Origin: Trichopria drosophilae
Taxonomy: Eukaryota; Arthropoda; Insecta; Hymenoptera; Diapriidae
Assembly (NCBI GenBank): GCA_030407085.1
Contig: CM059586.1
Span: forward strand, 92,191,501 to 92,255,500
Length of the DNA: 64,000 bases
Direction: 5' to 3'
A program made the position numbers and the translations under genes. The notes under the pieces are model-generated. The model was given only the letters and a program-made list of their open reading frames with translations. It had not been told where the DNA came from and searched no databases. Below are positions 42,592 to 55,612 of this stretch, one piece after another. How positions within the stretch are numbered: the first letter of the stretch is position 1; every line of letters starts with the position of its first letter.

Positions 42592-45260
42592 AGATAAAAG
42601 TATTTTGGATTTACTTAGTGATCATTTTACATTATTATTATAAGATTCAAATTATTTTTATCTATTTCGAAACAAACAATTCAACTCGACAGCAAGATAA
42701 CAAAAGAATATTAAAAGGAACCTTATTGATTTCAGGTTCACTTGATATGAAAAATACATAGAAAATCTGCCATGGGAAAAGTTTTTATTGTCGCTTTTTT
42801 GAGGCCTATGATTTAAACCGCATAGCGGCGCATCCAAGTCTTGGTGCCCCCCACCACAGTGCAGTTTCTCATGCGTTTCCCCTTCGATTCTCCCTTCCCC
42901 TTAAATCGCTCAATAAAGAGTTTGTGGCGAGAGACATAGGTGAGAGCTTCAGGGGAGTAAGAGGAATAAATTAACAGGGAATAGTTTCATCCATTTTCAA
43001 ATTTGTCTCAAATCCGGTGACATAAGTTTGCGTATGTTAAAGGTTCAATATCAGTTCCTTATTATTCCACTATTGTAGAAATATTTCTTTATGGAAATAA
43101 TTAGAACTATTCGTAAAAATTGATATTCTGCCACATTATCTAACTCAATTCGGCAAAATCTCTTAAATTCTTGTTCACCATGCACGAAAACTTATAGAGA
43201 AATGTTAAAGGAAGTTCCTAATCGATTTAAATGGACATGGGTCGTATGAAATAAGAAACAGGTTTCGTCGAATGTAGAACGCGCGAATATTCTAATGAGT
43301 GTTACTAAAATTCCATTCGCAGCGAACCATATTTGTCTACATATATATCTGCTAATAAAACTCGAAATGCATGTATACTAATGGCGATAATTAAAATGAC
43401 CCACATTTTCAAAACATGCGGTTTTACGTTAATGCAACAAATAAACAATTTGCAATAAATCGTAAGCATTTTTTTTTTGTCTGGTTGATGTGAGCGATAA
43501 AAAAACTGTCGCGTAAATAAATGCCTTTGCGCAGCGGGTGGCTCAGATCGGCAATACGAGTCTTTGCGGTGGGATTCTGAAAAGCTCCAGCACAGTCGCC
43601 TTTAGTAAAAACAACGCTCGGTAGACGGGTACTTGTTCACACGCGTGTTGCGTGTATATTGGCTTGGCTGCGACCAATTGCGTGTCTCGGCAGATTTTTA
43701 AAGCTCCTTCACGTACACGGTCAGTCGATGGATCCTGGGTACAGGTAGTTGAAAACGGGCAATATCACCGTAAGTAAATGAGTTCTCCGCCATGTATGAA
43801 TACATGCGTTAACGAACACACGCACACAGGTCGTCAAGGCGCAGGCACGCAGCTTCATAAGTGCCGTGTTGCATGGTTATTAAAGAAAAAACTTGGAGAA
43901 GGAAGCTGGGTAGAAAGAACAAACGGATAGACGGAGATAGAATATTGAAAAAAGAATGAAAAGTCTCAGACTCAGAGACGCAAAGAAATAAAAATCGACT
44001 TTAGAAGAAAGAGAAGAAGTTGGTGAGATTGGGAATAGAGAAAGGGTAGAAGAAAAGAATTTGTAAAAAGTGAACAAAACCGACTGTGAAAGGACAAGAC
44101 GAAAGCAATATTATCGTAGGATGACAACGGTTGGCAAAAATACAAAATTTTGAAAATCAGTCTACAATAATCTAGATTTCATATAGCCATGTTATCACCA
44201 GCGGAAGTTATGCATCAGTAGGTTCTCCATTTACTACCTACATGTCAAGAATTAGGCAATAGGCTTCAGATATATACCCAACATTGTTGTTTGACGTGAC
44301 CTATTGCAATTGGCAGTTAAAGTCACAAGAATGACTGATTAAAGACAGTTGACAATCACCATTATCTAGAGAATCTGAAGCTATAAACTAATTACGTTAT
44401 CAACCATTTCATGAAAAACCATCATGCGGCCCAACCAAATATAAAGAATTTAGTGTCAATAGTTAGAACATACCACATGACATCTTCAAGTTCACCGAAA
44501 ACTATGATGAGATCCACTAAACTATCAAGATCTACTTATCAACTTGGATGACAATTCCAAGTCGCTGCACCCATTCTAATTTTTATTTAGAGAACTAAGA
44601 AACTTTTTCTAGTAAAGTAAGAGTTGCAGTTAGAAACACATTTGTCATGACGCCTGAAAAGGATGTGGCGAAACGACAACCACTGAAGGAACCACTGCAA
44701 TAAGAAGAACAGGAAAGTGAGAAAAGGAAGAAAGAAAGATAAAAGCATATTAAATATTGAAAGGCAATAGAGTGAACCATAAAACAAAGGTGTGGTTACA
44801 AAAAAAAAGAAATGAAAATATACGGCACAAAAGAAAGGATGAAGAAAGAGTTCAGAATATATGCAAGGCGGTATAAAAGAATAAGAGAGGGACTTACGGA
44901 GCAACTTATGTTGTATTCAATTCACGTACCAAAGATGACGCCGCCTTTCCCGAATTCTTATGGGGACTTTCGAAGATATTATGCTCCAAACCAAGTATCA
45001 TCACGAAATGGAAAAAAAATAATGTGTTAAAGGAAATCCTACATTCTATGTACGTATAGAAAATCCGTTGTCTAATTTGTTTGTACTTCAGAGAACATCC
45101 TGAAGCTTTCAGTACACTATGGATCAGTTTGACGTTAAGGTTAGGCAGTACCGTCAGTTTTACATAATCCGCCTTGAAAATGTCAGATGATCTAGCGCAA
45201 GATCAAAAACAAATTTGATTTTTAAACCAAACTATTATTGCACCTAGTATAACTGACGGT
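42592..45260. other. intergenic DNA; possible transcription start region near 43530-43790
   Basis: 43530-43790 has higher GC, a TATATT at about 43656, and a strong donor-like ACCGTAAGT at about 43768, as a non-coding first exon might. 43880-44080 and 44600-44900 are purine-rich (AGAAAG) low complexity on the plus strand. No coding frame is convincing. Confidence 0.3.
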
Positions 45261-45640
45261 GAGAACCAACCCGGTTTGATCTGAGTTCCAAACGGATTTG
45301 GTTATCAGAACCAAGTACTTAGGTTGAGTTCTAAGGTTTACTTTTTCAACCACACTGGTTGAATCATCAGCAACCGAAATGTTTAGCTAAACAACCAAAA
45401 TTCAGATTGTGCCATTTCTAAATCAAACTTGTTTGGTTGGATCTAGTATGGTTCACGCAATTAAATGACTGTCTATGAGAACCAAACCGGTTTGATCTGA
45501 GTTCCAAACGGATTCGGTTATCACAACCAAGTACCTAGGTTGAGTTCTAAGGTTTACTTTTTCAACCAAACACGTTGAGCCACCGGCAACCGAATTGATT
45601 AGATACAACAACCAAAATTCTGGTTCTGCCAACCAAACTC
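45261..45640 (+). repeat. two-copy tandem repeat, period 216 bp
   Basis: GAGAACCAACCCGGTTTGAT at 45261 and GAGAACCAAACCGGTTTGAT at 45477 start copies that match through GGTTTACTTTTTCAACCA. The region is full of AACCAAA and GGTTTGG words, including the palindrome CAAACCGGTTTG. Confidence 0.75.
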
Positions 45641-45677
45641 ATTATTTAGCATATCTTCTTGAGCTGAGACCTCAAAA

Positions 45678-46260
45678 ATGCGACTAAACGATGAAATGCG
45701 AGAGAAAAAGTTGGTTCAGAACGAGGACGAAAAGGAGAGGAGCGAAAGAGAGAAGCATGCGGTCGATCGGTGTAGGCTTAACTTTTTCGAAATTCCGCGG
45801 ATTCAACCGTTAAGACGTACGGTGGAAGGAAAACCGCCAGCGCGGCTGTCGTCTCTGTACGCCAACGACGAGAGAAGAAGAAGACGGCTGCCGGAACCTG
45901 TTCTCGCGCTTTTTATCGATTAATAAAATAAATAGATAATCGCAGGACCTGCATTCCTACCGGACTACCTCCCCGGCCTGCCAGGCGGGTCCAACGACTT
46001 CCCGAGAAAGAAACAAGAGAGGGGAAAGGAGATGGGGAACGACATCTCTGCGGCTCGTTTCAGCCTTCCCTGGTTCCATCGGGAGAGTCGGTTATCTGGT
46101 TTGGGCGTTGCTCCAAGGCTTCCTCCTCGACAGAGATTTCTTAACCCATACGAGCACACGCACACGAGGTACAAGTACGTTTGGCGAAATGCACGCAACA
46201 AAGGAGACGTAAAAACCTGAAGGTTTTGTACGGCAAACCACGTCATCTCAGGGCTTTATG
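45678..46260. other. GC-rich patch with unproven frames
   Basis: Frames at 45678-45923 (plus; charged, REKKL and RRRRR) and 46032-46220 (plus) look like composition effects; I recognise no domain. An AATAAA follows the first at about 45926. Confidence 0.3.
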
Positions 46261-46639
46261 CGCGGACGACATAAATCCCTACCTTTGGTTTTGCTTCATT
46301 CAATTTTAAGAATGGAAAAGTAGGTTTCGGTTCTGTACCAATTCGGTTTGGTTGAGTCTCGTAAACCAAAATGCAAAACGATTTGATTTATCTTAACCAT
46401 TTAACGCCGGGACGGACACTTTTTTTCGTTCATTTTCAACTTTAATTTTCTCGGAGATTAAGAATGTAAAAAATCCTTCAGGAATCATTTCTTACGCATT
46501 TGACCTCGCTCTTTCAGAGTCTGCAATCAAAATCCCAAAAAAATGAATTTTCAAAAAGTTACAGCCATGTTTTAAAAGAAAAATCTAAATTTTTGACAAT
46601 TTTCTTTCAGAAATGATTTTTTTTTCATATAGCAGATCA

Positions 46640-47010
46640 CCAGAGCGAAATGACGAAACGTACTTTTAAAAATTTTAAGATGGCGGCTCAAAAATGTTGG
46701 CGGAAGAATTTTTTCCGCACATATATTAATAATCTGTGTATCCTTATTTTTTCAATTTTATCTTTGTATGGCGTTGAGTATCTAAATATTTCTCGGGTCG
46801 CTCATAACGAATCTGAAGACAGATTTCAAAAATTCAAAATGGCGGATCCAATATGGCGGACGATATTTTAAAAATTGTCTGGGATGTTGTGAAACTGATT
46901 ACTCTGGGGTTTTTGGTGTTGCTAATAACGAATCTGGAGTCAGATTTCAAAAATTCAAAATGTCGGATCCAATACGGCGGACGATATTTTAAAAATTGTT
47001 CGGAATGTTG
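46640..47010 (+). repeat. two tandem copies of the TTAA-element module
   Basis: ATAACGAATCTG, TTTCAAAAATTCAAAATG, CGGATCCAATA and CGGCGGACGATATTTTAA occur twice about 130 bp apart, plus a partial third. A TTAACCATTTAACGCCGGG string at 46396 may be the left end of the parent element; no right end is seen. Confidence 0.7.
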
Positions 47011-47339
47011 TGAAACTGATCCGCTGTATGATCCACCGTATGATCTGCAATCAGGATTGCTACATTTTACGAAATTACAAAACACAAAAATATTTCTTGT
47101 GGCGACCTTACGGATTGTACTGAACCAAACTGGTTATAAAAACTATTGTACTTTAAACCACCAAGAGTAGGAATTGCATGGGATGTAACCATCCTGCAAT
47201 GTGCGATATCAGAGACCCAGTATATGATGTATAATCGCAATTCATACATTTTATTCAAGCCCAAAAGTAGCGGTGTCAACCCTTCCGCCTTTGGCTCATG
47301 TACTCATCGATTGGACAGGGTTTGGTAGACCCAGCTATT

Positions 47340-47570
47340 TAATTCATTTAAATATGACCTTTCACATGACCTTTTTATAGAGAATTTGATGCTCTACCTT
47401 TTCTATTTGCAACATTTTTTAATGTTATTGGTCTTTTTTTGAATAAATGGAAAAAAACGATTCTTTCTTCATATTTATTCGTCTTTTATGAAATTATCGT
47501 TGATTTTATGAAGGAGGTGCATATGATCTTTTTTGTAGAGAATTTTATGCTCTAGCTGTTTTGTTGCAAG
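47340..47570. repeat. dispersed repeat family, two further units
   Basis: Two units with TTTATAGAGAATTTGATGCTCT and TTTGTAGAGAATTTTATGCTCT lie 170 bp apart. They are the same family as 36790-37240. Confidence 0.5.
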
Positions 47571-48535
47571 CATTTTTTGTGTGCTTCATACTTTTGATAA
47601 GAAGGGATAAAAACATGTTTCAGATTTTTTTGTTCGACCTCCCCATAATCTGGTATAGGTAGACAAATCCTTTTGGTTGGATTTTTTCTAGCTTCAACCA
47701 TGTAAATACTTGAGAAGTCTCCCGCACTATTCGAAAGAGAACCTAGGACAACCAATAATGTTATTCATTGTCATAAATAAAATTTGTTGGTCCATTGAAC
47801 TCTGAAAATTTGTATTGTAACAGGACATTTTTTAATGACATGTTAAGCTATTAATGAATAATAAAGGAACCTTGGTTAAAATTCAATAAAACTGACATAT
47901 ATAACAGCAACCAAAATTCGATTTCATTATTTTTATTCATTATTTTGTCCTAGGTTTCAATCAAATTTTAACTTTGTTTATAATGATGCTTTGATATTTT
48001 CACAACATATGCCATTTTTACATATTTCTATTCGACCATTTTAAGGATGAACCTACCAACTTTTGGTAGCAAGGACGTCCCATGTTTTGGGAGCTCTGCG
48101 CTACCGTGAGATTTGGATGCTTACCGGCAAAGTCGGAAGTCAAAATGTTCAAAGAACAGGTGTTTATATTGACATGTGTTATTTTGCACGGACCAGTTAA
48201 TCAAGATTTTCATTAAGGAGGGTGGAAGTACATTCTCTTCTTAGACACGCCACTGGTTACTTGATCACGGAAGACAAAGACACCAGACTCCATGTCAAGT
48301 CCAAATGAGGAAATTGAAAGTGGTGAAATTTAGAATGCCCAAACATAAACTTTGAAATACTTGATTTCTTACCTGAATTAAATATATAGAAACCTATAAA
48401 TTTAAAATTTAAGCCAATCAAATTAACATCACGTTATTGTCTGTGCGTTAATGAGCAAAATATCCTTTATGGTAACAAATAGATTATTTAAATCAACGTC
48501 GAATGAAATACTCGAGTATTTTAGTTGACTGAACA
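47571..48535. other. AT-rich intergenic DNA
   Basis: Nothing recognised. Confidence 0.45.
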
Positions 48536-48580
48536 ATTGACCGAACGGTCCAGGGTTCAATTCCCAGTGCATAGAATCTA
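48536..48580 (+). other. tRNA-like B-box segment
   Basis: CGGTCCAGGGTTCAATTCCC resembles a T-arm and RNA polymerase III B box, followed by a T-run at about 48598. No convincing A box or acceptor stem is present upstream, so this may be a tRNA or SINE fragment. Confidence 0.3.
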
Positions 48581-48853
48581 TCGTCTTTGGTCTTCATTTT
48601 TTTTTCTAAACATACAAAAAAAGCATCGTTACCATTATAGACGACATCTGCGAATGTTTCTATAACTAAACTATTTTTCTCTCACTTGTTCTACGTTTTC
48701 GAAAAGTGTAAAAAATAAAAAACCTATTTCAATAATTTGTAAATGTAATTTTGTCTAACATATGTGCAACTGCTATCAACAATATGGACTAGTTCCGACG
48801 TTATAAGAATATATTATTACAGACATCATATTATTAAGAAAAACATCGTTCAC

Positions 48854-48952
48854 TACTAGTGCGGGAAATGCGATTTCCCCGAGTCCAATGATTGACATAA
48901 CTCCCGTGCCTGACTTAGCTAGGCACTCGTGCGGAAGTTTCCCGCACTAGTA
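48854..48952. mobile_element. 99-bp MITE with TACTAGTGCGGGAAA ends
   Basis: The perfect 15-bp inverted ends enclose further inverted material (GGCACTCGTGCGGAAG). Nothing is encoded. Confidence 0.65.
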
Positions 48953-49931
48953 ACGAAATGTACTATTATGTATTCAGGTAGTGCATTATACTTATTAAGA
49001 AAGAGGAAACTTTTTTAACAATTTATTAAGTTATGTTAAAAATCGAAAAAATTAGTTGTACACAGCACTTAACCTCTACTCTAAATACGAACTTAAGATG
49101 TTTGAATTGTTTGAATACGTTTCTGGTTTCAGGAGAGGTATTTACATGAAGTCAAATTTCATAAATTGTTCCAATAACATCCACCTACTTGTTCACTATA
49201 AAGCAATATAACATACATAATTTTTTATGATTCCAATTAAGGTAAAATAAGCAGATCTTTAAGATGACTTTAAAGAACACTTTTTAATTTATTATTGTAT
49301 TTTAAGAACCACGATTATTTTTGTCTCACAAAGCTTCGGATTTAAATAGCCAGTGAAATTAACGTACGTTTATAAAACGAATAAATAATTGATAAAAATT
49401 AAAAGAAGCGAATCTCGCTTTGATATGAAAGTTAACACACTTTATAAAAGTGTAAAGAAATCCCTCTCGAATACAACGTGTCAATTACGAAACACAAGTG
49501 CTGTCGATGATCCATAAAGAGCCAGCTTTATTTTCACATTCCTGTGAACGGCCTCCAACGAATTCGACCGGTTTTCGTTCAAAAAAATGAATGGGAAATG
49601 GGTGGATGCGATGGCAAAATACGAAGTCTGAGAGTATTCGATCCTGAATGGCAAATACTTCAGGACGATGTCATGTTTCACCTTTCGAAAATCTCCATTT
49701 TATCGAATTTCAATTATTAAAGATACTGTAGGTATAAATAATTACAAATCAAGAATAGCATTAGATACGTACATAATGCCAGTAATTTAAATCGCATTTT
49801 TGCATTATTTATGTAATTCCTATCTGATAAGTACATAATTGAAATAAACAGTGTGTAATATCTTGTGCGTACATTTACACATGATGAAAATCATCATTTG
49901 ATATTTCTCTGCTGTAAGACAAGTTGGCATT

Positions 49932-49977
49932 ATGTAATTTCACTCGTATAATAATTATTGCACGAGTGAAATTACAT
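49932..49977. repeat. perfect 16-bp hairpin
   Basis: ATGTAATTTCACTCGT (49932-49947) and ACGAGTGAAATTACAT (49962-49977) form a perfect stem with a 14-nt loop. It is probably a minimal MITE remnant. Confidence 0.65.
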
Positions 49978-52900
49978 TGTAAATTTTAAATTTCATATTA
50001 CCCGCGCCTCGATTAATGCGTCATTTACACGGGTGGGAAAACTTCCTTTCTCTTTTCTACTGTTTCAATAATTTTCTGGTCGTCCTCTTTCTAAATCAAA
50101 TACACGTAATAATTTATAACTATTGAATCACTCTCTGGTGACAGGTAGAACGTCATTAACGGTTTAAGGATGATTCTGTTTCTTTATTTCCGACTCGCTT
50201 ATTTAGGTAATTTACTAAAAGATTTCTATTCTTTATATTACTGTACGTAGTTCAGTAAGTTCATACATAATACTGTATTATTTTTAGTTTTAAGGGCTAT
50301 AAGTTCTTATATAAAACCATAGGAATAAACCATGATGTCACGTTAGTTCTCATACGCACTACCTCGACTTTACAAGATCTCTGCTCAAAGCTAATGATTT
50401 TATTCAACCATTTTATAAAATTAATACTTAGCTCTATCTAGACATTGGACTAATTTTACATTGCGGTCAAAAGAAATAACAATATTGTTCTTTTGATTAT
50501 TGAGACACATATGTGCGGCAAGCCGTAGCAGACAGACCCATCCTGTACAACGTGGTTCAAGTTACAATTAAGGCGAAACTACTCGATGAATTTGAGCGTA
50601 TTTTTGGTTAAATAAAGCTAATAAAATTTGGAAAAAAATTGTTTAGTTAGATGTTTAAAAAACTTCACACCTCGCATTAGAAAACCCACAAATATTAGCA
50701 AAATAACAAATTTTTGAAAAAACTGGTGTTCTAATTCTTCGAATTCTTAAGTTATTTAATTAAAAAGTTGTCCTAAAAAGGGTTAACAAACAATACATAA
50801 ATAAATATATCAACATTCATATCCGTATATCAAGAATATACTTTCATCTAGAGAAATTATTTTTTATTCGCAATTTATCGTCGTATACATTGAGAAAAAA
50901 ATCCGAAGTTTAGTGAAAAATACATATTATAACCACAGGTCATTGATAAAATATCTAAAATGAATGTAGCAAAATTAAAAATGACTTTTTCTTTGTCTCT
51001 GATACCGAATTACGAAGTCAGATTTCAAAAATTCAAAATGGCGTATTATATTTGGACAACCGTGCTGATTGACTTGAGTCTTATTAAAAAATAAAAATTA
51101 TAAATTCAATATGACGAATAAATTATTCAAGGTTGGTCCAATTTGCTCGAAACTTGTTACATATGTTTTTTAAGAAAAAATTTGTAATAAAAACTGAAAT
51201 TTCCATCTACCTTATCGTACCCAGAGAAAAAAAGGATTGAACCAGGAAGAAATTGAAGAAACCATTTTAATATAATGTAAAACTAACAACATGATAGATT
51301 ATAGTAGATATTTGAGGTTACGAATGATTTAAATATCGCAAAATAGTAAATTTTATTGTTCCATTTACCATGACAGTAGTTAATTTAACTACTTTTGGCA
51401 TTGAAGCGTTTTACTATTATAAAATCACCAGCTAAATGTGGATTTTGGGTTTGGAACAAAAGTTACACCGCTGAAAGCTACGTCCAAATTTCGGACTTTC
51501 GAGACTAAAAGAGTTAAGGAGATTAGTAAAACTTCTTAGATTTTCAAAATATTTGTATTTATTGACCTCGTGCAGCTTCATAAATGTGCAGTTAGGCTAA
51601 ACTGTCAGAAACTGCTTTGTGTTCATTATTTATTTTTGCCCTCTATAATATTTTAATTTTCATATAGAGGGCACAGTTTCACATACACGTCTCGACAATG
51701 CTCTCTCCAATCGTTTTGCAATAAACGTCTTCTTGGGTACCACTCACCCGCGCCTGTTAAACTGGATTCTCTTGGCGATAACTCGATGAGGAAGGGAGGG
51801 ACGATCCCCCTGTTACTCAGACCAAGAAAAATTTATTTCTTCTCTTCTTTCACTCCTTATTCACTCTTCATTACTTACATATGCTTATGTGCAAAATGAT
51901 GTTTGCAATTCGCAACTTTCATCCTGTCTTTCCTTTCACATCTATTGTTCTTAAGTAATATACTTTGCAGATTTTATTTGGATCATTTTTTATTCGTTTA
52001 AAAGGTCCTTTAATTACCCAAAACCGCTATCCAAAAGATCGTATAAAGAAAAAAATCTTGTAAGTGGACCTAAAATTCGATTTATTATTTCAAGTAAGGT
52101 TTTAGAGCTAATTTGTAGTATTTTCAAATTTGTCATTAGAGCATCAAACGATGTAACCGACAGATCCCTATAGCATGGAATTTACTAAATTCAGTCACTA
52201 GATGGCGGTAGTACTTTAATTCTCCAACTAGAATAATCTGCAAATGCTTCAAATCTTCAACGGCTACAAATCATGCTATAATATATTTTAATGGTGGCGA
52301 CAAACAAAAGCTTTAAATGCTATAATGTTTTGTATCGAGGCTGACATCAAACGCATTGCACTATCCCTTTATTGAACAAGCAAAAATTGGCTGAAAAGCT
52401 GCCATATCTTCCAAAAAAGAATAAGAGGAAAGCGAAGACTGGATGGATAATTGTGTTATAGTCAAGGCACCGCCGATTAAAGGAAAATACTAAATCCAAA
52501 TAATTTGTCTGGCATATTGGGTTGAATATTTTGAATTTCAAAATCTTCGAAATGGTTAACCACAACCCTGAAATGTAGAGGGGCCTAATTTGATTCCTTG
52601 GCCCAAATTTTTGCTTATCTTTTACTACCTCGAAAAAATATATCATGTTTCATACAAGGCCTTCGATTTTTGAAAAATAAAAATATACACACAGCGCAAT
52701 GTAAGTCGGGATTGACAAGATGCTCGGATGTAAAATATATAAAATATTGCATCCATATGCAAATACCAAGCAGAAAGGTGTCGGCGTATTCCTCTGATCT
52801 TTGTTTCTGCTCAATAAAGTTCCCTTGCTTCATCTTGCGTTGAACAGTGATGGCGTATATATTTGTTATCTTTGTTATACATACATCGCAATCTGGGTGT

Positions 52901-54087
52901 AATTTCAAAAATGAGTAACAACCTTATAGCAATTAAGGCACGCATCATTATCAGCATATGAATTCCTCGTGATTATGGCAGCGATAATGTTGATGATGAA
53001 GACGATAAATAACGAGGGTGCTGATTGTAGAGGTCGTGACCGTCAAACGGATGAATACGAAAATAATCATATGCATTAATGCCCAGGATGTTTACAGTGA
53101 TGTTTCGATATAATTTCAAGTTTAAAGCTTCAAGGTCAACGTGTATTGTGCGATTTATATGCTTCAGAGTTGGGAGATATTTTTACGTCACCAATGTTTC
53201 GGTCAATCGTTACAAAAAATGGTCATTGCGATTGAAAAAAGTTTTGAATTTGAGGTTTCTTTTTAAAACAATTTTGTTTCTAATCACTTTTATCAATGGA
53301 TATTAATGAATTGGCTTTTATATAACTGGATAGCCAAATAGATATATAAGGTTCTATAATAGTTCCACACAAAAGTTTTAGATTTCTTCCCGAATATTCA
53401 ATCGTGACATGAGATTTGACCTTGACCGTGGCCTTGAATGCCATTTCAATGTCAAGTGTTCTTTTTACAAAGGAACACGTAGCTTTCACCATAAAACACG
53501 GGAAAATTTCACATGGCGGACATAAGTCGTAAGTAGTAGAAACCTAAAACTTTTGTCTGAAACTTGTTTCAATAAAATTGATTCCTCCAAAGTTATAAGA
53601 ATTTTTACTATTTCATTTGACTTCTTTGTTTGCATCAGTCACAAACATACCATTACATTATCTGCATTAAATGGCAAATTAATTTAATGTCCAAAAGAAC
53701 TGGTAGCAATGAGATGTATTTGTTCTAAATTATTAATTTCGCTTAAAATAGTATTATTACTACAAAAAGTAATTATTTGCTTTAAGTAAATTCAGTTTAA
53801 ATATTAGTTTATTTAAATCCCGTGAATACTTTGTTGCCACCATTACACATAACAGTTTTTTTAAAGTTTCCGTCAATTAAAAATTAAAATATAATCTACT
53901 TCAATAAATGACAATGTGACAAAAATGCTTTCATAGTTAAATATTACATAATTAAAAAATGGATAAATCTTAGAATGAAAAGTTCCAAAGTACATTACAA
54001 TCGATACTAGGTGAAACTGGTTCAATTCGGACCGTCTATTGTGTGTGGTTGAGAAAGTGTTCTGACATAACATACAGCATTTACCTA
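49978..54087. other. AT-rich intergenic DNA with module fragments
   Basis: 51005-51055 (CGAATTACGAAGTCAG, AAAATTCAAAATGGCG) is a stray copy of the TTAA-element module; 52525-52550 may be another. No gene is supported. Confidence 0.45.
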
Positions 54088-54432
54088 CACTGAGGAAAAA
54101 AATAAAGTTAAACCAACCATTTTACAAAAGTAAAATACGGAATTACAAAAAATAGTTAAATTACTATTCGTAGCAAACAAGACAATAATATTGTTCCGTT
54201 TTCTGCTTCCCGCTCGTTACATATCTCGATCCCGCACGTAACCTCAAATCTACCGCAGTTTTACCATAAAATAATCATTTAAAACATTATAAATGCTTTT
54301 AATAGTGAAATTAGTAGTAGTGAATAATAAAATAGATTTAATAAAACTGATTAAACAAAAATAACGTATTGACGTTACAACCATTTATATCTTTTTATTT
54401 ATGCTTCCATTAACTCTATTTTTCTCTCTGTG
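54088..54432. mobile_element. mariner-type MITE with CACNGAGRRAAAAATA ends
   Basis: CACTGAGGAAAAAAATAAAG and its inverted partner CTCTATTTTTCTCTCTGTG are flanked by TA (54086-54087, 54433-54434). It is 345 bp and non-coding. Confidence 0.65.
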
Positions 54433-54939
54433 TACTAAGAAAAATTACTATTTATTGTCCTTTTGCACTAAAGACAATACGGAATTACAAACACGCCATT
54501 TCAGAAACTTATGCTACAATGGGAAGAGGGAACGGAGGTAGAGTGGGCTGCGAATGTGTCGCCGACACCTGGCGGTTATTATACTAACCGCAAAGCTGGA
54601 GCGATTTCTTTGTAAGCCGAACCAGCGAGTACATTCATGGGTCTCCCTAATAATTATAAAGTATTAGCAGGTTTATAGATTCAGAATGATTGACAATTTC
54701 TCACAAAATACTACAGGAAGAATCAGAAAACAATCATCCATTTTACTAACACAAGTATTCAGAAGGATTCGAACCATCCAAGTCAATGCATCATTCGGAA
54801 TGGTGAAGAATTTGCATTATAATTTATATGCAGAAGCATAGAGAAAAATTCAAAAACAAGATAGTGATTTTTTGAAATAGGATTTAGAATGATTGATAAT
54901 TTGGAATACAACGCTCAAAAATGAATAATTTTCAATAAT

Positions 54940-55262
54940 TTTGAACAGTTTTTCGTTTATAATTAATAAAGAAGATCTTGGTATTTTTCGGTCATTATAA
55001 TTATATATACAATAATTAATATTGTAAACAATAACTTTGTAAATAATTGCGAAACTGAGATATCAGTTCACGCGACACTCAAAACTATTATTTTAATTTA
55101 TATAGCCAGAATAAAGCAGTATTATGTGTCATTAAAACCGTTAAATTATTTGCAAAGTTATTGTTTACAATATTTATTTTTGTACACTTAATTATAATGA
55201 CCCAAAAATATCAAAGATCTTCTTTATTAATTTTAAACCGGTCGAAAAGTTTTTTGAAAACA
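54940..55262. repeat. fold-back with arms of about 105 bp
   Basis: AATTAATAAAGAAGATCTT, GGTCATTATAATTA and ATTGTAAACAATAACTTTG in 54940-55047 reappear inverted in 55142-55262. Confidence 0.75.
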
Positions 55263-55362
55263 TCTATGTGACTATAAAACATAGATGAATTCTTGAATTA
55301 GTTTTTCGTTTGCTGGGAAATGTGTTTACTCCATGACGTAATATTCAAAATATACGCCAATA

Positions 55363-55612
55363 CAGTAGGACCTCTCTTATTCTAATTAGTACAGTTTTTC
55401 AAGATGGCGCCGACCTCTTTTATTCTAATTTTCCCCTTACTCCCACTTACTTTGCTTGCGAGCTTGTGATTCGTAGACAATATTTTTCGTTGACTTTTCG
55501 TGTGATAGTGGGAGAAGACTTGTGGGGGAACTATTAGAATAAGAGAGGCTGGACAATTAGAATAAGAAAGGCAATTAGAATAAGAGAGGTTCGAATAAGA
55601 GAGGTCCTACTG
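55363..55612. mobile_element. MITE with CAGTAGGACCTCTCTTATTC ends
   Basis: Inverted ends are flanked by TA (55361-55362, 55613-55614). The right end carries three extra partial copies of ATTAGAATAAGAGAGG. Same family as 1695-1919. Confidence 0.8.

Noticed and set aside
43880..44904. Serine/phenylalanine-rich minus-strand frames
   Set aside because: Translations of purine-rich low-complexity DNA.
45678..46220. Possible small charged-protein gene followed by AATAAA
   Set aside because: No domain and no splice or start support; kept only as a GC-rich patch.
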